Origin: Prototheca cutis
Taxonomy: Eukaryota; Chlorophyta; Trebouxiophyceae; Chlorellales; Chlorellaceae
NCBI GenBank assembly: GCA_002897115.2
Contig: BCIH01000004.1
Coordinates: 129,336-193,335 of the forward strand
DNA: 64,000 bases
Reading direction: 5' to 3'
Part shown: in pieces, positions 1 through 10,100 of the stretch
Numbering within the stretch: the stretch's first letter is position 1
How the letters are laid out: each line of letters begins with the position of its first letter
Notes under the pieces: model-generated
Databases searched by the model: none
Seen by the model: only the letters and a program-made list of their open reading frames with translations
What the model was told of the DNA's origin: nothing
Translations under genes and position numbers: made by a program

Positions 1-665
1 CCTGACGGTGCTTCGGTTTGCCAACTTGGTGTTTGAGCCGCTGTGGAGCCGGCAGTTCATCCGCAACGTGCAAATCATCTTTTCCGAGAACTTTGGCACC
101 GAGGGCCGGGGCGGGTACTTTGACCGCTACGGCATCGTGCGTGACGTCATCCAAAACCACCTGCTCCAGATCCTGGCGCTCTTTGCCATGGAGCAGCCCG
201 CCAGCCTGGGGGCCGAGGACATTCGGGACGAGAAGGTCAAGGTCCTGCGCAGCATGCGCACCGTCACACTGGACGACATGGTACTGGGGCAGTACCGTGG
301 CCGCAAGACGCAGGGGCACAACTACCCGGGCTACCTGGACGACGATACTGTCCCGCCAAACAGTCTGACCCCGACGTTTGCGGCGTGTGCCGTGTTTCTG
401 AACAATGCCCGCTGGGATGGCGTCCCCTTTCTGCTCAAGGCGGGCAAAGCCCTGGAGCACCGCATGGCGGAGATCCGCGTGCAGTTCCGGCACGTGCCGG
501 GAAGCCTGTACCAGGACAAGATCGGAGCCCGCTCCGAGGACACCACAAATGAACTGGTATATTATGTGTGGGTTGATACCTTCCATGAAGGATGTTTGCG
601 TGCATGCATGAGATGCATGAGAATTCAGGCTGATGCTCTGTGCTAATAACCCCCCCCCCCCCCCC

Positions 666-696
<31 letters not shown>

Positions 697-1367
697 CCCC
701 CCCTTCAAACAAACACACGGCAGGTCATCCGCATCCAGCCTGGGGAGTCCATCTACCTCAAGATTAACAACAAGGTTCCGGGATTGGGGCTGCGTGTTGA
801 CCAGACACGGCTGGACCTCAGCTACGGTTCCCGTTACCAGACGCAGCTTCCCGGTGGGTCCCTGGTGCTGAGTTTGGGTGGGTTGGAATGGGTCTGGCAT
901 TGGCCGATGAAATCCCTGCAATTGCCGATGCCCCTTGCCAAAATCTATAACCCGTTTCCCCACTCCAGATGCGTATGAGCGGCTGATCTTGGACTGCATC
1001 AATGGCGACAGACGTCTGTTCATCCGACAGGACGAGCTCGAGGTTGCCTGGGAAAAGTTCACACCCGTGCTCAAGGTGTGTGTGTGTGTTTTGGGGGGGA
1101 GGGGGGCGGGCGGGCATGACGCCAACGCATGCAGTGCCGCCGTGGCATGCAGATGATGGGTCTGTCTTTTGTGGAAAGAAGAGCCTATCCATCACCCAGC
1201 AAAACCAAACTCTCTCTAACCCATGCCACTCATCATGACAGGAGATTGAGGATGGCAAGGTGCAGCCGGAGCTCTACCCCTATGGCAGTCGGGGCCCCGT
1301 TGGCGCGCACTACCTTGCGGCGAAATATGGCGTGCGCTGGGGTGACCACAACTCTGACGAGCTCTGA
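1..1367 (+). CDS. G6PD: Glucose-6-phosphate dehydrogenase, 3' part (5' end outside window)
   Basis: Oxidises glucose 6-phosphate to 6-phosphogluconolactone with NADP+, first step of the oxidative pentose phosphate pathway. The visible part reads through four exons: 1-556, 724-853, 969-1075 and 1242-1367 (TGA 1365-1367). The peptide shows hallmark G6PD segments: [51 protein letters not shown], then [17 protein letters not shown] and [18 protein letters not shown]. All three introns are GT-AG and keep frame. Intron 1 holds a C16 run followed by a CA repeat (650-695), and intron 3 a TG run. The N-terminal NADP-binding part lies upstream, so plastid versus cytosolic form cannot be decided. The last residues are DNSDEL. 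Confidence 0.97.
650..695. repeat. Poly-C (16) plus (CA)n microsatellite in G6PD intron 1
   Basis: A run of 16 C at 650-665 is followed by about 14 CA units to 695. It lies wholly inside the first visible intron of the G6PD gene and should be length-polymorphic. Confidence 0.95.
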
Positions 1368-1645
1368 ACGGCTGTTGTGGCCGGCCCCCCCCTCAGAGGC
1401 GCAATTGTAGTCCCCCCGGCCCCCATCCCCCAAGAAGGCCCTCCGAGGGTGAATTGTCATGGGCCCGCCCTTCTGAGGTGCAGCAGGATTCTCATGGAGC
1501 GAGCGCACTTGTTGTTACAGCCAGGCAGGCGGTACTCGGGAGGGGCCGCGAAGCAGGACCATTCCGACGACTCCCCCCCTTTTGGACTGGGGCCCTGGCC
1601 ATTTACAGAGCGTGCCGGCAAAATTTGGGCGTCAATGGAGAGATT

Positions 1646-2311
1646 CTACTCGGATGTGCCCTTGAATGCGGCCTCAAATGCTTGCTGCTGCGCCCGGCAT
1701 TTGGTCAGCTTGTTGCTGCAAGGCGAGATGGACGCAGGTGGCAGGGTTGAGCGTGCTAGAGTGGGGCATCTCTGTAGATGGCTGTGCACTGCCAACAACG
1801 GTCGCTGACGACAGCCAAAACAGCACAGCCTGCTGAAACGGGGAGTCGACGCGCTGAACGATGCGCCGTCCGCAAACTGCGTCCCCCCACACAACAGCAG
1901 ACCAGACCGACCTGTAATAGTCAAGGCACTCGTAGTAGGCCTTGAACTCCGCAGGCGCCTTCTCATTCACCTCCTTCAGCCTGTACAGTAATTTTAGTGT
2001 GCAAGGTTGCATGAAGAGACACCGGGGATGAAGCACGGCCAGCCATCCCCTGTGAAGCATTGCCTGTCAGGGTCCCAAACCTCCTGCAGCGCTTACTCAT
2101 CGCCGCCCCCACCCCAACCTCCAACCAGGGCTCACAGGTCGACGACGCAGCTGGTCACCTCGTCCCCCTGCGCCAGGCAGTCAGCGGGGTTGGAGTGCTC
2201 GTTCTTGCAGGCCATGAAGGCCTTGTTCACCTTTGAGCACCGGATGGCGACGTGCTTGGCCACGGCCGTGAGCACGGCAGAGGTGGGAAGGGGCTCGCCC
2301 TGATCTGCCAT
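1646..2311 (-). CDS. NDUFA8: NADH dehydrogenase complex I accessory subunit, NDUFA8-like (twin CHCH)
   Basis: Small intermembrane-space-facing accessory subunit of mitochondrial complex I. Three exons on the minus strand, 2311-2136, 1980-1912 and 1715-1646, join in frame to 104 residues. The protein starts MADQGEPLPTSAV. It has a twin CX9C pattern in exon 1 (C-9-C in AIRCSKVNKAFMACKNE and C-9-C in DCLAQGDEVTSC). Exons 2-3 give LLKEVNEKAPAEFKAYYECL and DYYSNKLTKCRAQQQAFE, typical of plant NDUFA8. Introns are GT-AG. The start is the first in-frame ATG before the conserved block. It is divergent from RPS16. Confidence 0.9.
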
Positions 2312-2765
2312 TGCTATGATGCTGGGTTCACAGTACTGATCACTGTAACCCGTGCGGGCCTCGATTCCCACCCCGCTGCCTCTGGTGGGGTTGGGTGTGT
2401 CGCTCCCGAGCTGGGACCGAGCAGGTGCCTAAATCCCCGAGCGGAGGCTTCGCCGATTTTCAGGGATGCGCTACTATAGTTATCTTCAGTGACGCGATTC
2501 AGAAGTCCAGCACCAAATGTGCTGCTCGAGGGCCCAAGCTGGGTTTGGGCCGGGGGAGCACTCCCGGGGGTGCCACGGATTGCCGAGCGACCCACCCCCA
2601 CCGAGCCCGGGGGGCAGGGTGCATTTTGCCGCGCTTTCCAAAAGCCTTCCCTGGTGGCCAGGCACGGTAGTCGCCTCCCGCCATGGGTAGAGGTGGAGCC
2701 AGAGGGCCCGGGCTAGCCCTCTTTCGCTCCTTCTGACGTCCTGGAATTGTCTGGAGACGTCGACC
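2312..2765. promoter_or_regulatory. Divergent intergenic region between NDUFA8 and RPS16
   Basis: About 450 bp separates the two start codons, which point away from each other, so both core promoters must lie here. A pyrimidine-rich stretch (ctctttcgctccttctgac, about 2718-2737) precedes the RPS16 ATG, as often seen for ribosomal protein genes. No clear TATA box was seen. Reading frames here look non-coding. Confidence 0.45.
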
Positions 2766-3700
2766 ATGGCGGAGGTGAGTGCGCCGCAGGGGCTTGCGTT
2801 GTGGGCCGATGCCTGCGCCGGGATGGTGCGCCCCGTGGCGCGGCTGAGCAGTCCCCTCTAATCCCATTTCGCATGGCTGCTGGATGCAGTCGGTTCAGAC
2901 GTTCGGGCGTAAGGTGCGCGGCGCGACCTGTGCAGCTGGTGGATGGCCGGGCCGATGGTGCTTGGCCGGCTGCGGGGTACTCTGCTCGATACTAGGAGGT
3001 GCTGGCTGGGCGAAGAGAGCCATAGCGTCGAGCACGTTCTCACACCTTTGTTTCCCATTGTTTTTGCGTCCTGCAGAAGAATGCCGTGGCGGTGGCGGTG
3101 GTGAAGCGCGGCAGGGGAGAGCTCCGCCTGAACGGTGAGAGATTTTGCTCCTGCTCCAGTCGGGCAGTGAGGACGGGGGCTTGCTCCTTGAGACCCGGTC
3201 GCCTCGCGGGCCGAGATCCCTCGTTCTGGTGCAAGTCACTTGCCTGAGGGTCTTCGGATCCCGCCAGCAGCATCATGCGCAGCGAGTCTGGGCCCTTCAA
3301 CACCCGCCAATGTATGCATGGGCGACCGCACTGACGTCGCTCCCCCCCCCCTAAACCACGCGCAGGCTCCCCCCTGGAGCTGCTGCAGCCCGACACCATG
3401 CGGCTGAAGGTTCTGGAGCCCGTGCTGCTGCTGGGTCGCCAGCGCTTCGGCAACCTGGACGTCCGCATCCGCGTGCGGGGCGGCGGTCACGTGGCGCAGA
3501 TCTACGCTATCCGCCAGGCCATCGCCAAGGGCATCGTCGCCTTCTACCAGAAGCACGTCGACGAGCAGTCCAAGAACCAGATCAAGGACACCCTGCTGAC
3601 CTACGACCGCACCCTGCTGGTCGCCGACCCCCGCCGGTCCGAGCCCAAGAAGTTTGGCGGTCCCGGCGCCCGCGCTCGCTACCAGAAGTCCTACCGCTGA
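2766..3700 (+). CDS. RPS16: 40S ribosomal protein uS9 (RPS16)
   Basis: Small-subunit ribosomal protein of the cytosolic ribosome. Four exons: 2766-2774 (only ATG GCG GAG), 2890-2913, 3077-3134 and 3366-3700, total 142 codons including stop (141 aa; family about 146). Recognisable blocks are [60 protein letters not shown] and the universal C-terminus [14 protein letters not shown], whose basic tail contacts P-site tRNA. A 9-nt first coding exon is typical of ribosomal protein genes. All introns are GT-AG with frame preserved. Confidence 0.96.
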
Positions 3701-4126
3701 ACGCGGCAGGGTGTGGGGCGGTGTTGCTCTTGTCTGTACCCAGAAGTGGACGTACGATTGTTGCGACTCTCGTCCTGGCACGACTGGTGGCACTGCCCCT
3801 CCCCAATGTGTGAATTTCCTACACTCGCCGTGATGATTCCAGAGCAGGCTTACATTGGAAGGGGGGTTCACAGCAATGTCTCTATAGTACTACGTTATTG
3901 CAGGGGTGGGATCATTGTCACTGAACAGCGCAAAAATGCCTCAGGTTGGGGTGTACCCCCGGGCTGGGATAGCCACGGTCAGTCGCGCTACAGGCCAACC
4001 AAATACAGTGGCACCGGCAACTAAAGAATTCGGGGGGAAGGGGGATCATCTATGGGCCAGCAAACATGCGCATGCATGCACGTGGAAGGGCATCTGTCCC
4101 ACATCTCTGCATCCAGAGCAGGCTCA
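3701..4126. other. Intergenic, convergent 3' flanks of RPS16 and PRXL2-like gene
   Basis: About 425 bp between two convergent genes. I see no coding signal, RNA gene or repeat; it should hold both 3' untranslated regions. Confidence 0.5.
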
Positions 4127-5074
4127 TCAGGCCGTCACGGTCACAGCGGGCGCAGCGCGCTCGGCGCCCTGGATGACGTCAGCCATGGGCGGGTGCACGC
4201 CAAAGTCAGTCTCCGCGTGGCGGTAGACCAGCTTGCCGCCCTGCTTGAAGATGAGCACGCCCCCCAGCACCGTGCCGTTGCCCTTGAAGTTGGACTCCTT
4301 GACCACGCCGCGCTTGTACGCAGCCTTGCCATTCCGGAAACCCCTGCGTATTATACGAACGCAGTATTCTTGTTTGTTTGCTGGGTTTGATGAGTGTGTT
4401 TACTTGGGGGACTGATGGGGAAGGGCGCTTCAGTCTGCAAGGGGGCCTTGCCGGTGTTCTCCAATCCCACACCACCCTAAGACCATCTTTCCAAGGGACC
4501 CATTGCATGGAACATCGATCCAACCCACGCCAGAACGTACGTGCTAAAGGGGTTGAGCAGGCTAAGCAGGGATCCAAACTTGACCTGTCCGCCGTGGCAG
4601 GCAGCGTAAAAGGTGCGGTCGGGGTCATAGTAGACCTCGCCACCCCAGTACTCTGGAGCAAATGCGTCCATCTCCCGCTGCTTCCACTCGTGGACCGTGA
4701 GGATGAGCCTGACGCCCAGCTTCTCAAAGCGTTCCCGCTCAGCCCAGACTGCCAGGGTCTGCTCACGGCACAGGACTGGCGCGTGGAGGTCGGGGGGAGA
4801 GGGACAGGGCGTGATTGGCCGTGGGGTGGTTGGGTGACGGTTCCAAAAGGCCGCCTGCCTCGCAGCTGCTGGGAACCTGGACAGAACATGCCAAGAGACC
4901 ACGAGAGGCACGGCCTTCCATCCACTCATACTCACTGCATCCGGGACGGCGCATGACGATGACCAGCACCGGGGAGTCGGCCCAGATGCTGCCCATCGTT
5001 ACATCCTCGAAGCCTCCTTTGCCACCATCGATGGGCTTCTTCAAGACGGTGTCTGCGGTGATGCTGCCAGCCAT
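4127..5074 (-). CDS. Peroxiredoxin-like 2 (AhpC/TSA-like, thioredoxin fold) protein
   Basis: Three exons, 5074-4936, 4775-4541 and 4343-4127, encode 196 aa. The N-terminus reads MAGSITADTVLKKPIDGGKG, followed by a thioredoxin-fold strand ending VIVMRRPGC. The first splice joins C to ILC, giving a CxxC (C-I-L-C-R-E) at the position of the redox site in FAM213/PRXL2 and plant AhpC/TSA-like proteins. Further blocks are FEKLGVRLILTVHEWKQREM and GTVLGGVLIFKQGGKLVYRH. The family is thought to act as thiol-dependent reductases; the substrate is unknown. No obvious transit peptide, so cytosolic location is an inference. Confidence 0.8.
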
Positions 5075-5467
5075 CGGACTCTGTGCTACTGATGATCGAT
5101 GCACGAGAATTTTTTTATGTTGTTGTGAACGCCACAAGGCTTGCCATATTTATGCTGCGCGGAACGCGTGCGGGTGGGGGCCGTCAACATTAGCTAAGCG
5201 AACGCATCATTCCCGTGGGCTCCATCGCGTCCACAGAAAACGATCCCACAGAGCATCGACTTCATATTCAAATCAACAAGCGCTGATTATCCAATACATA
5301 TCATTTTCTGCCTGTGAATAAACCCATTTGACGTGTTGGTTGCGCACGGAACTCTGTTGGTCGCCCATGTCGCCCTGCTGGGCCGGTCTATAGTTCAGCG
5401 GAGAGGGGTTGCGGGGCCGGGAAGACGCGGGGAGGCACTTTACGCTTAGGAGGGTAACGTCGTAAAG
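5075..5467. promoter_or_regulatory. Divergent intergenic region between PRXL2-like and YJU2B genes
   Basis: 392 bp between divergent start codons. It is locally AT-richer than the surroundings (poly-T at 5110-5117; attatccaatacatatcat around 5285). No definite element can be named. Confidence 0.4.
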
Positions 5468-6672
5468 ATGTCTACTCTCGCCGCGGCACGCGCGGACAAC
5501 TTTTACTACCCTCCTGGGTGGGATCCCTCAAAGGGCAGCCTCAACAAGGTATGTGGTGCGGGCGGGTTGGAGTCGGGCCTCTTGGTGCGGTGCAAGGACA
5601 TGTCGTTTGCATGGGCAGTGCGGGGGCACATTGTATTGCGGAGGTGACTGGCACCGGGACGGCGTTCCTGCCATGCTGATTTGGCTCGACGGCTGGGCGC
5701 ACGGGGTACCTGAGGGGTGCTTCTTTCCCGCCGCCATTCGGTGCAGTTCAACAATTCTCATGGGGCCCTGGGCGACCGTGCCCGGAAGCTGGACCAGGGT
5801 ATTCTCATCATCCGGTTTGAGATGCCATTCAACGTCTGGTGCGCGGGCTGCAACCACCTGATTGGCAAGGGCGTGCGTTTCAACGCCGAGAAGAAGCAGA
5901 TCGGACAGTACCACTCGACGCGCGTGTGGGCCTTTACGATGCGCGCGCCCTGCTGCCAGCAGCAGATCGTGGTGCACACAGACCCCAAGCATGCCGAGTA
6001 CATCGTCGTGTCTGGCGCCCGCAGGTGTGAAGTGGGTAGGGGCGGGATTGGACGATAACACTGGGAGATTCTCTTTCTTGGTGCAACAACACCAAGGTCA
6101 TCTCTACAAGTACGTACATACACACCAAAACGATATTGTGCAGGAAGACGGAGACATTCGATGCGGCGGCTGCAGGAACACAGGAGCTGCCGAGTGAGGC
6201 AGATCGTGCGGCACTGGACGACCCGCTGGCCCGGCTGGAGCATGGCGAGCGCGGCCGTGCGGCGGCCGAGAGCGAGGCGGAGAGGCTGCAAGCACTCGGT
6301 GCCGCCAGCGGGACACGGTACGCGGATGACTACGGCTCCAACCGCGCTTTGCGGCGCGTGATGCGGGGTCTGCGCCGGGATCAAACCCAGCGGGACGGGC
6401 AGCGGACAGCACTGGGCCTGCCGGAGCACGTGCCGCTCTTGCCGGCGTCGGCACTGGACGCTGCGCGTGCCGAAGCGCGGTTTGCCGCCGCCCGAGACAG
6501 CGAGGCCGCGCATGCGGCGCACTGGCAGGCCGCACGCAGGAGGATAGAGCGTGCTGACGTGTTTGGGGCCGTCGGAGGGGTAGCCAAACCCAGGCGCCCG
6601 CCGCCCCTGGCGCCCACGGTCAAGATGCGCCGCAAGAGCCAGGCCGGCAGCGCCTCTGGTTCGCGCGCGTAG
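5468..6672 (+). CDS. YJU2B: Splicing factor YJU2B / CCDC130 (Cwc16 family)
   Basis: Nuclear pre-mRNA splicing protein of the Cwc16/YJU2 (DUF572) family, which works at spliceosome activation or first-step catalysis. Three exons, 5468-5548, 5747-6024 and 6144-6672, give 295 aa. The N-terminal half is highly conserved: MSTLAAARADNFYYPPGWDP, DQGILIIRFEMPFNVWCAGC, HLIGKGVRFNAEKKQIGQY and MRAPCCQQQIVVHTDPKHAE. The CxxC pairs (WCAGC and PCCQQ) form the zinc site. The C-terminal half is Ala/Arg/Glu-rich, predicted helical, and ends with a basic KMRRKSQAGS tail. Introns are GT-AG. Confidence 0.92.
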
Positions 6673-8530
6673 TTCACTGTTTCTTTTATTCTGTGAAATT
6701 TTGTTTCGTTTCTCCCTTTTTTTCTCTCTAGTGTTTGCCGCCCATTTCATTCCTGCGTGTTCCAAACGAACGGCAGCCCACGTGCTGCTGCGGATTTCTG
6801 CCCTCCCTTTGCCGGCGATGGCAACTTTGAACAATCACAACAACAGACCTGTCGTCTTCGTCATGACCAGTATGCCACAGTGGGAGGCTGGGTTTCAGTG
6901 TTAAAGGGGTCTATCCACAAGCAGTTGGAAGCGTCCCAGGGGGGGCCAGCTTCGCATCGCCGGGGTGGGCACCCCTTACAATGAATTCAGGCTGCAGGGC
7001 CTGAACTCACAATGTCCCCCCGCCCGCTTGATTGATGAGGATTCCAGGGACCTAATCCAGGGACCTAGTCCAGCCCCCTACAGGGGCACCTAAACTACCA
7101 CGTGGGTCATAGCCCGTCCTGGGACCACATGGTAGCTCAGCACCTGAACTTGGACAGCGTGGTCGCCGTCGTTGAGAGTTGTCAGTCACAGTTCCAAGTC
7201 ATGGGTGCTCTGCCCGCTTTCACGTCGCAATCCCGAACCATGTCATACCTGCTGGGCATGCATCCACATGGACCATGCAGTCATGCGGTGCGACAATGGA
7301 GACCCAAACAAACGGTGGCCCGTGCACTGCCCACTGTGGACCCTGAAGCTGGCTCCCAGACTGAGCCGCCAACAAGTCATTGACTTCTCACTGCTTCCAT
7401 TGATTTTGACTAGGCACCATTTAATATGTACATGCATGCATGGTTGGGNGGCTGTCTTGTAGAATCCCCCCTAGAAAGCGCTTGTTCAGACCTGGTGTGG
7501 CCTAGGCTCCCAGTCGCCCACNGACACACCTCCGCCGTCACGGCCAAGGCCTTGCNGCGGCCTGCCGGGAAACCTGAGTAACTGCACATGTACAGCACCA
7601 AATTGTGCAGTACATCATGTAAGAAGGTCTGTCATATTTATTTCTGTAGTCAGCAAGCATTGCGCGGGCCTGTACGCGCCGTCTAGTGGGCGCAACCTCC
7701 TCCGCAGGTGCGNCCCCGCCGCAAACTTCGACGAGTGATTGCTTCCAAGTATGCCCCGTTATGATGGAGGGGTACTGTTCATGCACCGTTATGTGGATGT
7801 CCAATAAGCATTGTTGTGGTGCGGGACAAAGGGGGTGCGGCACGGGAGAGCCGGAAGGGCTGAAACGGGAATTCATTGCGAGGCTGCCGTCGCCCGCATC
7901 GCCGATGCGAGCGAGAAATATTCCGGCAGGAACCAATGGCCGTCCCCGTACAAAACTCAAAGCCTGGCCTCCCCTGCACTCGGAACAGCAAATTCGAGCT
8001 TCCCATCTGCATCAAACGCAGCAAATGAAAGACCCAGCGCGCTGTTGTGCTCCCGAGACATGAACAATCAGCCCATCGTGACGGCACACCAGTTTTCACA
8101 CGCGGCTGTGTTCCCAACCGCCATGCCAACGCCGCTTGCCTTCCAGATCCCTTCCTGCCAGTGATATTTGCAGGTATTACATCGACTGATGTAAGTGGGT
8201 GCGGTGAGTTGTAGACTGCAGCAGCGACAAAAAGCTCTGGTGGTGGTCGCAGCGCCCCAGATTCCGCTTGTTTTTTGAGAATTGACAGCTCCCGTCTCCC
8301 GTTCGACACCCACCAAAAAAAGTAGTTGGCTCATCCGGAATAGAAAGATTGCGCGCTCAACCTGCTTGCTCGCATTTAATGTATTTCATTTTTCAGAATA
8401 GTGAGTCAAACATATTGTTTGCAAACAGATTCTCGTGAGCGTGCTGCACTTTTGTCGGCACCTCGGAGATACCGATTCCCATCGCCTGGGCAAGGAGCAC
8501 GGAAACAAACGCCCCCGCTGTCAGAACAGC
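6673..8530. other. Gene-poor stretch, no confident gene; four ambiguous bases
   Basis: Nearly 1.9 kb with no reading frame I can assign. Ambiguous bases n occur at 7449, 7522, 7556 and 7713, which points to a poorly resolved or heterozygous repeat. A minus-strand frame at about 7620-7760 (ending ...ARAMLADYRNKYDRPS) and another at 7779-8309 are open but have no recognised domain and no start with good context. A T-rich stretch at 6683-6730 follows the YJU2B stop and is probably its 3' untranslated region. Confidence 0.4.
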
Positions 8531-9448
8531 ATGCCTGCATCAGGACGAGGTGGACCGTGCTGCCACTGCAAAGCGACTGAGTCGCACTGCTGGCGCCGAG
8601 GTCCGCCATCGAAGCCGGTGCTGTGCAACGCCTGCGGGAGCAGGTGCGAGTAAGGGAAGTCGTTTCCTCCATGGGACCCCATTGCTTCATTGGGTGATCC
8701 TTCCAGGAGGTGTCTGCGCGGCATGGTGGCGGCCGTGGAGCAGGACTTTGCCACGGCGTGCCTTGACTCATCCCCGACCGTGCGCCTGGGCCTTACCCCA
8801 AAACCCTGCAGGTTTCTCGTGAAGCGCAGCCTGGAGGGCTACCAACCCCTTGCTCTGCGCGGCCAGATTAGGAAGCATACAAGCAAGCAAGTCATGGCTG
8901 TGCAGCAGCGGCCGCGCTCCTCCCGTCGCGACCCAAGGTGGGTTTTGTGCTGGGTTAGGCAACACCGGGGGTGGGCCCTGCCCTCCAGGGGTTTCTCCGG
9001 ACCGCCGATTGGGCGATGGCGGCTCGTGTCGGCGCCGTCTGAAATGAGCTGCCGGGCATGCGCGGGATCAATCAATCATCACCCGGGAGAAGAGAAAAAC
9101 AATTCCTTTTGCCGTCTTTTCCGTCGTGCTGCAGTCTTCGGCGCCGTGACTCGTCCGCGGACGGCAGCACCACCAGCTCGGACCTTGCCATCCAAGCAGT
9201 GCCGGACCCAGTGGTACTCGCCGACATCAAACCCAGCATCAAGGTATTAAAACGTGCCATGCAGTGTCATCCTAGCTGCGGATTTCAAGTCATGAAACGC
9301 ATTGCACGCAAGGGCATGAGCTGGTGACGCCTGGCCTGGGGCAAGCACGGAGTTCCACCCCTCACGCTTTTCACTTCAATCGCACCCGCAGTCCTCGCCG
9401 AGCCTGCGCACGCATCTCCGGAAACTGCTGCACCCACAGCGGAGCCCC
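8531..9448 (+). CDS. GATA26/27-type zinc-finger protein (3' end unresolved)
   Basis: DNA-binding or chromatin-associated GATA-type zinc finger. Exons 8531-8643, 8812-8937, 9135-9243 and, tentatively, 9392-9448 stay in frame. The finger sits at the very N-terminus, as in plant GATA26/27: [20 protein letters not shown] then [11 protein letters not shown], a C-x2-C-x18-C-x2-C pattern. The first splice joins it to [17 protein letters not shown], the usual basic tail. The canonical TPLW before the tryptophan is SHCW here. Downstream sequence is Ser/Asp-rich ([16 protein letters not shown]). A further exon after 9711 (tgtag acceptor; ...REAARLLYLPARS...) could encode the family's C-terminal helical domain, but I could not prove it. 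The start is the ATG closest to the finger. Confidence 0.65.
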
Positions 9449-10100
9449 GTGTATTGATGGTGCTCCATCTGCGTGCACAGTGATCAAGCTCGACCCATGT
9501 ACACTGCGTCCTCATTTTGCCCGAGCGGACCCTTTGCCCCTCCCCCCTTACTCCCGAACCCCCACCCGTGTGCCCACTAGCATTGCCAGGCTGTATGTCA
9601 GCCATGTAGCCTCTCCAGTCGCCCGTCGGCTGCATGTATGTACCCTCTGTTGCTGGAGTGGGGACCGTCCCATGCCCTGTCATCAAACCAATGAATGTTT
9701 TCCTGTAGATATTTTTGCTTGCACTGTTGAACCCACACCGCTTGACTGTACACCAGCGTTTTTGTACGCCTCGGGAGGCAGCTCGATTGCTGTACCTGCC
9801 CGCGCGCTCTGCAACGGGCCCAGCAGCATCTTGCGCGAAAATGCACGCTGCTGCCATTGCCGCAGCCTGCCTGCCTGCCCGCCGCGCGTGTGCCACCCTT
9901 TCCTTCCTTGCTGGAGGGAACCGCCTGCCGTGAGATGTGAGGTCTCGTTGCTGCGGCACTGCCACCTGTGCCCTGGTGCCCTGCCTGCTTCCGATGGAGA
10001 GGTCGTCACCGTTCTGTAAACACACATTCCAGAGCTCAGAGCAAGGCACGGCACGTGTGCAGGGTGAGCTGGGAGGAGCCAACCTTCCTGGCCGCTGCCA
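9449..10100. other. Undetermined: possible 3' exons of the GATA gene
   Basis: Open frames exist on both strands (for example + 9715-9933, - 9683-10054), but none shows a family signature. Either the last GATA exons or non-coding 3' flank. Confidence 0.3.

Noticed and set aside
9324..10019. 231-codon plus-strand ORF
   Set aside because: Starts at no convincing context, has no domain, and its Cys/Pro/Arg-rich composition is typical of out-of-frame reading; at most part of it could be GATA exons.
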